Assembly (NCBI GenBank): GCA_002350525.1
Contig: DEFA01000017.1
Location: 1 to 22,603 of the forward strand
Direction: 5' to 3'
Source: Lachnospiraceae bacterium UBA2864
GTDB taxonomy: Bacteria; Bacillota; Clostridia; Lachnospirales; Lachnospiraceae
DNA length: 22,603 bases
In this document: in pieces, positions 6,619 through 14,314 of the stretch
Layout of the letters: the number at the start of each line of letters is the position of its first letter
Position numbering within the stretch: the first letter of the stretch is position 1
Notes under the pieces: generated by a model
What the model saw: only the letters and a program-made list of their open reading frames with translations
Told to the model about the DNA's origin: nothing
The model's database searches: none
Made by a program: the position numbers and the translations under genes

Positions 6619-7407
6619 ATGAACACAGCATTAACCATAGCGGGAAGTGATTCCAGTGGAGGCGCCGGTATTCAGGCAGACATCAAGACCATGACGATGA
6701 ACGCAGTTTATGCCATGAGCGCTATCACAGCTCTCACAGCACAGAATACTACCGGGGTAACAGGCATACTTGAAGTATCACCTGATTTTCTGAGTAAGCA
6801 GATTGATGCGATATTCCTGGATATTTTCCCGGATGCGGTCAAGGTAGGAATGGTTTCCTCATCACAGCTTATTGAAACGATTGCGGAAAAGCTGAAATAT
6901 TATAAGGCTTCTAATATTGTGGTCGATCCGGTAATGGTTGCCACAAGCGGATCGCGACTTATAGAAGATGAAGCAATCGGTACACTTAAGAAAGAGCTTC
7001 TGCCTCTTGCAACTGTGATTACGCCTAATATTCCCGAGGCGGAAATACTGGCCGATATTACTATCACTGATAAGAAAGATATGGAGGACGCCGCGAAAAT
7101 TCTGGTAGAAAAATACGGATGTGCGGCGCTTGTTAAGGGAGGACATCGTGTAAATGATGCAAATGATATCCTATATTCAAAGGACCTGTCGGAGCCTGTG
7201 TGGTTTAACGGAAGAAGAATCGATAATCCTAATACGCATGGTACGGGATGTACACTTTCAAGTGCGATAGCTTCAAACCTGGCAAAGGGATATGACCTTG
7301 TTCAGGCTATTGAAAACGCTAAGGCGTACCTTTCGGGTGCTCTGGAAGCAATGCTGGATCTGGGTAAGGGCTCGGGTCCTCTTGCACATAATTATGCGAT
7401 ACTTTGA
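6619..7407 (+). CDS. thiD: Hydroxymethylpyrimidine / phosphomethylpyrimidine kinase ThiD
   Basis: ThiD phosphorylates HMP twice, giving HMP pyrophosphate for ThiE, and so channels the pyrimidine released by TenA back into thiamine. The ribokinase-like protein has 262 residues, with LTIAGSDSSGGAGIQAD at the N-terminus (about 5-21), MSAITALTAQNT (33-44), VVDPVMVATSGS near 104, VKGGH near 174, and the catalytic NTHGTGCTLSSA with Cys near 211. Two ATGs are possible: 6613 lies only three bases after AGAAGG, while 6619 has nine, so 6619 is preferred. It follows thiE after a 119-base gap with a hairpin and is followed by the methyltransferase frame. Confidence 0.95.
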   Translation: MNTALTIAGSDSSGGAGIQADIKTMTMNAVYAMSAITALTAQNTTGVTGILEVSPDFLSKQIDAIFLDIFPDAVKVGMVSSSQLIETIAEKLKYYKASNIVVDPVMVATSGSRLIEDEAIGTLKKELLPLATVITPNIPEAEILADITITDKKDMEDAAKILVEKYGCAALVKGGHRVNDANDILYSKDLSEPVWFNGRRIDNPNTHGTGCTLSSAIASNLAKGYDLVQAIENAKAYLSGALEAMLDLGKGSGPLAHNYAIL

Positions 7408-7478
7408 CGGATATAAACAGTCACCCGGTGAGGCTGACTTTAAAGAAATATAGGAGATTAAGGAGAATTAATAAAACA

Positions 7479-8174
7479 GTGAAGCAGAAATTTGACGGTT
7501 ATGCAAGCAAATATGATGAATGGTTTATGGTTAACGACAACCTTTTTACAAGTGAACTCAGACTTTTTGAAAAGGCACTCGGAGATATAACAGGTAAGAA
7601 ACTTCTTTCAGTAGGCTGTGGAAGCGGGCTTTTCGAAAGCTATATCGACAACTCGAATATCGAAGGCATCGAGCCATCCGAGGATATGGGAAAGATAGCC
7701 GAAAAGAGGGGAGTAAATATAATTAAGTATGGACTTATCGAGGATGTGGACCTTCCGGAAAAGGAATATGATATAATTTATTTCAACGGCAGTTCAAGTT
7801 ACATGGAGAATCTCACACCGGTTTATGATAAGAGTCTTCGTGCTCTGAAAGATAACGGAAAACTTATTCTTCTCGATGTGCCTAAGGAAAGTGCATTTGG
7901 ATTCATGTATCTTCTGGGCAAGAGCCTTAATACATACGACCATGAATATCTTAAGGGAACAATGCCTGAACTTCCGTATCCTCTGGCACTTGCCGCATCC
8001 GGAGTATGGCATTCAACAGAGGAAAAGATTGAAGTATTAAAGAATTTGGGAATTAAAAAATTCAACTTCTATCAGACTCTTGTTAAAAACCCTATGTATA
8101 CAAATGAAGAACCGGAGGAAGTTATTGAGGGATATAAGAGCGGCGGATATGTTGCTATAGTAGCCGAAAAATAA
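7479..8174 (+). CDS. Class I SAM-dependent methyltransferase of unknown substrate, inside the thi operon
   Basis: About 231 residues with a Rossmann-fold methyltransferase domain: the SAM-binding motif I is LLSVGCGSGLF (42-52), an acidic end of strand 2 is IEGIEPSEDM (61-70), a motif-IV-like segment is YDIIYFNGSSSY, and LKDNGKLILLDVP follows. The front sequence FDGYASKYDEWF is usual for small-molecule methyltransferases of this class. The start is uncertain. GTG 7479 follows AAGGAG (7460-7465) at a long 13-base spacing and gives a natural length, but the frame is open back to a TTG at 7404 that overlaps the thiD stop codon and has no ribosome binding site. Its place between thiD and tenA under the TPP riboswitch says it acts on a thiamine-related compound or intermediate; that is inference, and no substrate can be read from the sequence. 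Confidence 0.85.
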   Translation: MKQKFDGYASKYDEWFMVNDNLFTSELRLFEKALGDITGKKLLSVGCGSGLFESYIDNSNIEGIEPSEDMGKIAEKRGVNIIKYGLIEDVDLPEKEYDIIYFNGSSSYMENLTPVYDKSLRALKDNGKLILLDVPKESAFGFMYLLGKSLNTYDHEYLKGTMPELPYPLALAASGVWHSTEEKIEVLKNLGIKKFNFYQTLVKNPMYTNEEPEEVIEGYKSGGYVAIVAEK

Positions 8175-8184
8175 GGAGAGAGAT

Positions 8185-8862
8185 GTGAAGCTGTCGGATA
8201 TACTTGCTTCAAAAACCGAAATATTCTGGAAAGAGGCATCGGAAAAGAACTTTCTTACGGAAATGGCCATGGGGAATATGGATAAAGCAAAGTTCTGTAA
8301 TTATATGCTGCAGGACTATCTGTATCTGCTTGATTATATTGATATTCTGAAGGATATGAAAAAAACGGGTGTAAATGAAAAACTCGGCTTGTTTCTGGAT
8401 GATATAATATGTGATACGGAAAATGAAACCTATCGTGTACACGTTCCGGCCATGAAGAATCTCGGAATATCAGAGACTGAAATTGAGAAAGGTGAGAAAG
8501 CGGCTGTAATTTCGGATTATGTCGGTTATATGAAAAAGGCTCTGAGCGAAGAGGGTATACTTGCCGGACTGACAGCCATGCTTCAATGCTCTTGGAACTA
8601 CGCATATATTGCAGAGGTTATTTCCGAAAAATATAAGAAAGAATTGGAAACATCCAAATATAAATTTTGGTTTGATGCATACAATTGTAAAGAATACACG
8701 GATTCAAATCGTTTATGGATAGATGCTCTGGATAATGAGGCATCGGGTATAGACCGCGATGAGACCGAAAAACTCTGCGAAATATTTATTACCTGTGCAA
8801 AGTATGAAAACAGTTTATGGGATTATCTGGATTCTTATGAAACTGAATTGAATCGTAATTGA
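8185..8862 (+). CDS. tenA: TenA family aminopyrimidine aminohydrolase / thiaminase II
   Basis: TenA releases HMP from degraded thiamine (aminomethyl-HMP) or cleaves thiamine. The all-helical protein has 225 residues. The family's active-site residues fall at or close to the Bacillus TenA numbering: Asp44 in LQDYLYL, Tyr112 in SDYVGYM, the nucleophile Cys135 in LQCSWNYAY, and Glu208 in YENSLWDYLD. The usual later Tyr (about 163) appears as Trp/Phe in KFWFDAY, which may change substrate preference. GTG 8185 follows AAGGAGAG (8173-8180), ten bases after the methyltransferase stop. It is the last gene of the operon, and a terminator follows at once. Confidence 0.9.
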   Translation: MKLSDILASKTEIFWKEASEKNFLTEMAMGNMDKAKFCNYMLQDYLYLLDYIDILKDMKKTGVNEKLGLFLDDIICDTENETYRVHVPAMKNLGISETEIEKGEKAAVISDYVGYMKKALSEEGILAGLTAMLQCSWNYAYIAEVISEKYKKELETSKYKFWFDAYNCKEYTDSNRLWIDALDNEASGIDRDETEKLCEIFITCAKYENSLWDYLDSYETELNRN

Positions 8863-8865
8863 CAG

Positions 8866-8909
8866 AGAGTGTGTCAGATGGAGATTAACTTCATCGGCAC
8901 ACTCTTTTG
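8866..8909 (+). terminator. Terminator of the thiamine operon
   Basis: GAGTGTGTC (8867-8875) pairs with GGCACACTC (8896-8904). An inner stem forms between GATGGA and TTCATC, and TTTT follows. The repeat begins a few bases after the tenA stop. Confidence 0.8.
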
Positions 8910-8963
8910 CTTTATGGGGATTCAGCGTACAGATATATTATATAAATGGCAGAATTCTTTACC

Positions 8964-8992
8964 TTGACATAAAGAGGTTAAAGTATTAGTAT
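8964..8992 (+). promoter_or_regulatory. Sigma-A promoter of the tetR-RND unit
   Basis: A consensus -35 TTGACA (8964-8969), a 17-base spacer and TAGTAT (8987-8992) give a strong promoter. The transcript would start near 8999, inside the first operator-like dyad. Confidence 0.75.
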
Positions 8993-9032
8993 TAAACGCG
9001 TTTAGTTAAACGTGTTTAAATGGACGCGTGTT
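8992..9032 (+). promoter_or_regulatory. Three operator-like dyads at 14-bp spacing over the tetR start site
   Basis: TTAAACGCGTTTAG (8992-9005) is directly followed by TTAAACGTGTTTAA (9006-9019). The first contains a perfect 12-bp palindrome, TAAACGCGTTTA. A weaker third site is centred on ACGCGT (9024-9029). The ACGYGT centres are at 8998.5, 9012.5 and 9026.5, exactly 14 bp apart. The array starts at the end of the -10 box and covers the predicted start site, the classic position for autorepression by the TetR protein encoded next. Confidence 0.65.
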
Positions 9033-9059
9033 TTTGTTTTAAATGGATGGAAAGCGGAT

Positions 9060-9638
9060 ATGGAAAAAAATACAAGTGAGTCTACAAAAAAAGCTCTGAA
9101 GGCTGCCGCATTTAAACTGCTTATAACCTGCGGTGACTGGACTGAGGTAACTGCAAGAGCCATAACAAAAGAAGCCGGAGTAAATCTGGCTATGATCAAT
9201 TATTGTTTCGGATCGAAGGAGGCATTGTTTTTTGAGGTTTTCCGTGAACTTCAGGAAAAGGTTGTTAAATGCAAACCTGAGCTGACGGAGATTGTTAACA
9301 GTGATATGACTCCTAAAGAAAAACTGATAGAAGGAACATATCAGATGGTCAAGCTTATGCTGGATTATTTCAGTATGTCTCAGGCTGTAGTGAAGTACTG
9401 TGTCCTGAACAAAAACTTTGATATGGACGACGGAACCTTTACTCTCGTGAAACAGCATTTTAACGGGAAAAAGACGGATGGGGAATGTATGCTTATCGCT
9501 TACGAGATTTCCAGTGCGCATGAGCTTATGGTCCTCAGACATAAAGAGATAAAAGAAACTTGCGGAATAGATCTGACAGATGATAAGACTCTCAGAAGGA
9601 TTATCAAAAGAAATATTGAGAAATGTCTGGCAGACTGA
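9060..9638 (+). CDS. TetR/AcrR family transcriptional regulator
   Basis: A 192-residue one-domain-plus-ligand-domain repressor. The N-terminal helices hold a TetR helix-turn-helix: TEVTARAITKEAGVNLAMINYCFGSKEALF (written here in two parts: TEVTARAITKEAGV, NLAMINYCFGSKEALF) at about residues 28-57, ending in the usual Y.F.SKE.L signature. The C-terminal part, which would bind an inducer, is not assignable to a ligand class. ATG 9060 has GGAAAG (9049-9054) before it; the frame is open back to 9012, but that GTG lies within the operator array, downstream of which the leader must run. It probably represses its own promoter and the RND transporter gene 39 bases downstream. Confidence 0.88.
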   Translation: MEKNTSESTKKALKAAAFKLLITCGDWTEVTARAITKEAGVNLAMINYCFGSKEALFFEVFRELQEKVVKCKPELTEIVNSDMTPKEKLIEGTYQMVKLMLDYFSMSQAVVKYCVLNKNFDMDDGTFTLVKQHFNGKKTDGECMLIAYEISSAHELMVLRHKEIKETCGIDLTDDKTLRRIIKRNIEKCLAD

Positions 9639-9677
9639 TAATAAAACTAAAGGGTAAAATGAACAAGAGGTATAGTG

Positions 9678-12600
9678 ATGATTTCAAAGTTTAGTGTAAA
9701 GAAGCCGTATACGGTATTTGTGGCGGTAATTGCGGTTATCGTCATAGGTATTGTGGCCGTGACGAGAATGACCATGGATCTTCTTCCGAATATGACTCTT
9801 CCGTATGTAGTTGTCATAACTGTAGATCCGGGTGCGAGTCCTGCGGAGGTGGAGCAGAAGGTTACCGCTCCTCTCGAAGCGACACTTGCGACTACGTCCA
9901 ATCTGAAAAATATGCAGTCTGTTTCGAGAAACAGTTATTCTACAATAATTCTCGAATATGAGCAGACTTCAAATATGGATTCCACCATGATAGAGATCCA
10001 GCAGGGACTGGATCAGGTGAAGGGTACATTGGGAGAAGGAGTAGCTTCCCCTATGGTCATGCAGCTCAATCCCGATATGATCCCTATTATGGTTGCGGCA
10101 GTTACGGTAGAAGGAGCAGACAACATACAGACTGCAGATTATGTCAGCAGTGATGTTGTTCCGCAGCTTGAAGGTGTAGAAGGTGTTGCTTCGGTAACGG
10201 CAACGGGAAGTGTTGAAGAAACGGTTCAGGTTACATTAAACCGGGACAAGATAGATAAGCTGAATGAAAAGATCAAGAAAGCAATAGATGATCAGTTTAC
10301 GGAGGCTGAAGAAGAGATAGATAAGAACAAAGCTGACCTTGAGAGCGGAAAGGCAGAGCTTGAGTCGGGAAAGAACCAGATGGCAGGGCAGCTCGCTTCA
10401 GGTAAAGCGGAACTTGATACTCAGAAGACACAGCTCTATGCCACATCGGCAGATATGGACCAGAATCTTATGGTAATGGAAGCGGGAAAGGCACTTCTCG
10501 AAGAAATCATATCCAAGGTAAGTTCACTCACGGGTGAGATAGCGGACTTAAAGGCACAGATAGAATCATTCAGATCACTTCTCAGTCTGGTGGAAGACGG
10601 AGTCATGACGCCGGAACAGTTCCTCGAATCTGTAGGAATGGAAGTTGAGGAAGCAAGGAACAGACTGGCAGAACTAAGAAAGCAGCTTATAGATAAATAC
10701 GAAGAATTTCGTGATACGGTAGAACCTGTTGCGGAGCAGTACGGAATAAATCTTGACGGACTGTCACAGAGCATCCTCGAGCAGGCGAGAGCCGCTGCCG
10801 AAGAAGCAGCAAAGAACCCGTATGTTCAGAAAGCGGGAGAGGTTATAGAGGGTGCTGAAGAGAAAATCGAAGAAACCGGAGAAAAGATTGAGGGAGCAGT
10901 AGAAGATTTTGAGGAGTCCGGGAAGAATTTCGTAAATGAAGCGAATAAAAGATTCGATGAGCTTGAAGCCATGCTTGATATAGAGCCTGCGGTCAAAGCG
11001 CTTACAGAGGCTCTTACCAAGCTGAACGTGGGAATTGAGACTATCAAAAGCGCGCAGGATCAGATAAAGCAGGGAAAGATTCAGATCAGCCAGGCAGAAG
11101 TCATGCTGAATAAGAATGAGGTTCTCGGTGAACTTAAAATAGCTGAGGCTCAGTCACAGATCATGATGGGTGAGGCTGGGATTTCTCAGGCTGAATCAGC
11201 TATAGATAAGGCTAAAGAGGATGCTCGGAATGCAGCCGACCTGAACAGCATTCTTTCTCTCGATACTGTTAGCGGACTTCTTATAGCTCAGAATTTTGAT
11301 ATGCCTGCGGGATATGCGGGTGACTATCTTATAAGAGTCGGAGAAGATATTCCGGATGTTGAATCTCTTCGCAATCTGGTTCTTATAGATCTCGGAATGG
11401 ATGGGGTAGATGTGATACGTCTTTCGGATATAGCGGACGTGGAGCAGGTTAACAATGCCGATTCGGTATATGCAAAGGTTAACGGAAATGCCGCACTTCT
11501 TCTTACATTTGAGAAGCAGACAGGTTATTCGACAGGAGACGTAACAGATAATATCATAGACAGATTCGGTGTACTTGAACGTAATCTGGATAAGCCGACC
11601 AAGTTTTCCATTCTGATGGATCAGGGTGTATATATTGATATCATTGTTAAGTCTATTGCACAGAATATGCTTCTGGGTGCCGGACTTGCTATAATCATAC
11701 TTATCATATTCCTCAGGGATATAAAGCCTACCATAATAATCGCATGTGCTATTCCTATTTCGGTTATATTTGCTGTGGTCCTCATGTATTTTACGGGAAT
11801 CACACTGAACATAATATCCATGTCCGGTCTTACGCTGGGTATAGGAATGTTGGTGGATAACTCCATCGTTGTTATAGAAAACATATTCCGACTTCGAAAG
11901 GAGGAGGGAATGTCTGTTAAGAAGGCAGCCGTCTACGGTGCAAGCCAGGTAGCGGGTGCTATCACAGCGTCAACGCTTACGACCATTTGCGTATTCCTTC
12001 CGATCGTCTTTACTGAAGGACTTACACGTCAGCTTTTTGTCGATATGGGACTTACCATAGCCTATACGCTTACGGCCAGCCTTGTCGTTGCACTTACGCT
12101 TGTTCCTGCAATGGCTCAGGGACTTCTGAGGAAGGCAAAAATGAAGGAAGAGGGACGCGGAAGATTCTATGATATCTTCGGACGCATCGTGGGAACTGCG
12201 CTTAAGCTTAAGGTTGTTGTATTTCTTGTTGTTATAGCTGCACTTGTCATAAGTGTGGCCTTATCGGTCTCAAAAGGCACCGCATTCTTCCCGGAGATGA
12301 CAAGTACGCAGATAACTGTTACGCTTTCTCCTCCGGAAGATGAAGAGAGAACCTTCGAAGAAATGGTCGGCTATTCTGATGTACTTATGGAACGTGTACA
12401 GAGCATAGAAAGCGTGGAAACCGTCGGTGCCATGATGGGAAGCGGTTCACTTCTGGGATCTTTTGGCGGAGGCGAATCGGATAACGTAACAATGTACATT
12501 CTTATGGATGAAAACACCAAGTTTTCAAATGATGAGATAGCCGATGCCATTATGGGCTTTTCGGAAGACATCGATTGTGAAGTGTCCGTAAATACCAATA

Positions 12601-13778
12601 TGATGGATATGTCCATGATGACGGGAAGCGGTGTTAGGGTACAGATAAAGGGACGTGATCTTGATAAACTTGCATCACTTGCGGAAGAAGTTGCGGAAGA
12701 AATCGGTAAGGTGGAAGGAATAGAGAAGGTTGATCTGGGCGTAGGTGATATGACGGATGAACTGATGGTTTTGGTGGATAAGGTAAAGGCTGCCGAATAC
12801 GGCATGACGGTTGCTCAGGTGTTTACACTTGTTTCGGCGGAACTTTCAGATGCAAAATCCATGACCAGCATATCTACCGATGTTAAAGACCTTGATATTT
12901 TTGTAAATACAGATGATCAGGCTGCCGTAACCATAGATGATATCAAAAAGATCACATTTGAATATACCGATAAGATTTCCGGTGATACGGAGACAGTTCC
13001 TCTGTCAAGAATAGTTACATTTACGGAGAGAAAAGAGAAGGATTCCATATCACGTGATGCACAGGTAAGGTATATTGAAGTTAATGCTGAACTCAAGGAA
13101 GGTTATAATGTCGGAATAGTAGGCGGAAATGTAAAGAATGCCATAAAGAATATAAGTATTCCGGAAGGTTATACGATTAAGACAACCGGTGAGGATGAGA
13201 CGATCAATGAGGCTATGAGACAGGTCCTTCTCATGCTTCTTCTTGCAGTAATACTTATATATCTCATAATGGTCGCACAGTTCCAGAGCCTTCTGTCCCC
13301 ATTTATCATAATGTTTACGATACCGCTTGCATTTACGGGAGGATTTGCTGCACTTTTCTTTGCAAGCAAAGAGATTAGTATAATAGCAATGGTTGGATTT
13401 GTTATGCTTTCGGGTATAATAGTTAATAACGGTATCGTGCTGGTTGATTATATCAATCAGTTAAGACGTGAGGGAATGGCTAAACGCGATGCTATAATAG
13501 AAGCATCCAAGACCCGTCTCAGACCGGTATTAATGACGGCACTTACAACTATCATATCCATGTCTACCATGGCAATGGGTATGGGACAGGGTACCGAAAT
13601 GTCACAGCCTATGGCGATAGTTGTTGTCGGAGGTATGATCTACGGTACAATCCTTACGCTTGTTGTTGTTCCATGTATATATGATGCACTTAACAGAGAG
13701 CGTGACATGAGAGAAGAAGATCTGGATATGCCGGAAATGGATTCTTCGAAAGATGACTTTCCGGAAGAAACAGAATAG
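9678..13778 (+). CDS. RND (HAE1-type) transporter with giant coiled-coil insertion
   Basis: A 1366-residue proton-driven exporter of the AcrB/SwrC superfamily (numbering below counts an upstream GTG at 9675 as residue 1). TM1 spans about 12-31, followed by the family signature PNMTLPYVVVITVDPGASP. The first porter domain is interrupted at about 196-525 by Glu/Lys/Ala/Gln-rich helix, including ESGKAELESGK-type repeats, a predicted long coiled coil. TM2-6 lie at about 657-815, with TM4 GIGMLVDNSIVVIENI carrying Asp728 followed by Asn instead of the AcrB Asp pair. The second half repeats the plan, with TM7 near 846-866 and TM8-12 at 1183-1335; TM10 has IIVNNGIVLVDY, without the AcrB Lys. The C-terminus is acidic. 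ATG 9678 lies seven bases after AAGAGG. No membrane fusion protein or outer-membrane channel gene is near. Substrate unknown. Confidence 0.92.
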   Translation: MISKFSVKKPYTVFVAVIAVIVIGIVAVTRMTMDLLPNMTLPYVVVITVDPGASPAEVEQKVTAPLEATLATTSNLKNMQSVSRNSYSTIILEYEQTSNMDSTMIEIQQGLDQVKGTLGEGVASPMVMQLNPDMIPIMVAAVTVEGADNIQTADYVSSDVVPQLEGVEGVASVTATGSVEETVQVTLNRDKIDKLNEKIKKAIDDQFTEAEEEIDKNKADLESGKAELESGKNQMAGQLASGKAELDTQKTQLYATSADMDQNLMVMEAGKALLEEIISKVSSLTGEIADLKAQIESFRSLLSLVEDGVMTPEQFLESVGMEVEEARNRLAELRKQLIDKYEEFRDTVEPVAEQYGINLDGLSQSILEQARAAAEEAAKNPYVQKAGEVIEGAEEKIEETGEKIEGAVEDFEESGKNFVNEANKRFDELEAMLDIEPAVKALTEALTKLNVGIETIKSAQDQIKQGKIQISQAEVMLNKNEVLGELKIAEAQSQIMMGEAGISQAESAIDKAKEDARNAADLNSILSLDTVSGLLIAQNFDMPAGYAGDYLIRVGEDIPDVESLRNLVLIDLGMDGVDVIRLSDIADVEQVNNADSVYAKVNGNAALLLTFEKQTGYSTGDVTDNIIDRFGVLERNLDKPTKFSILMDQGVYIDIIVKSIAQNMLLGAGLAIIILIIFLRDIKPTIIIACAIPISVIFAVVLMYFTGITLNIISMSGLTLGIGMLVDNSIVVIENIFRLRKEEGMSVKKAAVYGASQVAGAITASTLTTICVFLPIVFTEGLTRQLFVDMGLTIAYTLTASLVVALTLVPAMAQGLLRKAKMKEEGRGRFYDIFGRIVGTALKLKVVVFLVVIAALVISVALSVSKGTAFFPEMTSTQITVTLSPPEDEERTFEEMVGYSDVLMERVQSIESVETVGAMMGSGSLLGSFGGGESDNVTMYILMDENTKFSNDEIADAIMGFSEDIDCEVSVNTNMMDMSMMTGSGVRVQIKGRDLDKLASLAEEVAEEIGKVEGIEKVDLGVGDMTDELMVLVDKVKAAEYGMTVAQVFTLVSAELSDAKSMTSISTDVKDLDIFVNTDDQAAVTIDDIKKITFEYTDKISGDTETVPLSRIVTFTERKEKDSISRDAQVRYIEVNAELKEGYNVGIVGGNVKNAIKNISIPEGYTIKTTGEDETINEAMRQVLLMLLLAVILIYLIMVAQFQSLLSPFIIMFTIPLAFTGGFAALFFASKEISIIAMVGFVMLSGIIVNNGIVLVDYINQLRREGMAKRDAIIEASKTRLRPVLMTALTTIISMSTMAMGMGQGTEMSQPMAIVVVGGMIYGTILTLVVVPCIYDALNRERDMREEDLDMPEMDSSKDDFPEETE

Positions 13779-13792
13779 GAAGAGGCTACAAA

Positions 13793-14266
13793 ATGGATAT
13801 AGAGTATAAAGTTGTGGAAAAGCTTATAGAAAAAGGAATGCATATAGCATTTGCGGAGTCGTGTACGGCAGGGCTTGCCTGCGCAAAACTTGTAAATGTA
13901 CCGGATGCATCAAAGGTTCTGAATGTGAGTTTTACAACTTATGCGGATGAAGCAAAGATTAAGTATCTCGGAGTGGATCCGGAAACGGTTAAACAGTTCG
14001 GTGTAGTAAGCGAAGAAGTGGCTTATCAGATGGCACAGGGCGTAGCAGCCGAAACCGGTTCACAGGTCGGAGTCGGTATTACGGGAATAGCCGGACCGAC
14101 CGGCGGTGTTCCGGGAAAACCGGTGGGGACGGTGTGCTTCGGGATAGCTGTAAACGGTAAGGTTTATACCTGGAGACAGGAATTTGGTGATCTGGGAAGA
14201 AATGTAGTGCGTGACGTGAGCGTTAATTTCTGTTATGATAGATTAGTGGAGCTTTTGGAAGCATAG
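13793..14266 (+). CDS. pncC: Nicotinamide-nucleotide amidohydrolase PncC (CinA C-terminal domain)
   Basis: PncC deamidates NMN to nicotinate mononucleotide, recycling the NMN made by NAD-dependent DNA ligase. The 157-residue protein is the stand-alone CinA C-terminal domain. It has the catalytic AESCTAG (residues 21-27, with the family's conserved Ser and Thr), the GVGITGIAGPTGG loop (about 94-106), and KPVGTVCFGIA. No N-terminal MoaB-like CinA domain is present. ATG follows AGGAAGAGG (13777-13785), and the gene starts 14 bases after the RND stop codon, so it is probably co-transcribed with it; a functional link to efflux is not evident. Confidence 0.93.
   Translation: MDIEYKVVEKLIEKGMHIAFAESCTAGLACAKLVNVPDASKVLNVSFTTYADEAKIKYLGVDPETVKQFGVVSEEVAYQMAQGVAAETGSQVGVGITGIAGPTGGVPGKPVGTVCFGIAVNGKVYTWRQEFGDLGRNVVRDVSVNFCYDRLVELLEA
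14211..14239 (+). promoter_or_regulatory. Candidate promoter for dnaX inside the end of pncC
   Basis: GTGACG (14211-14216), a 17-base spacer, and an extended -10 TGTTATGAT (14231-14239) are present. The start would be near 14246, about 70 bases before the dnaX ATG. It would uncouple the DNA metabolism genes from the efflux promoter. Sequence match only. Confidence 0.4.
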
Positions 14267-14314
14267 AGAAACATAATGTGCTTCCGAATTCCGGAGATCA
14301 GGAGAATTATCGGA

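Noticed and set aside
9659..9673. Five-codon ORF (MNKRY) just before the RND gene
   Set aside because: Too short to separate from chance; it overlaps the ribosome binding site of the RND gene.
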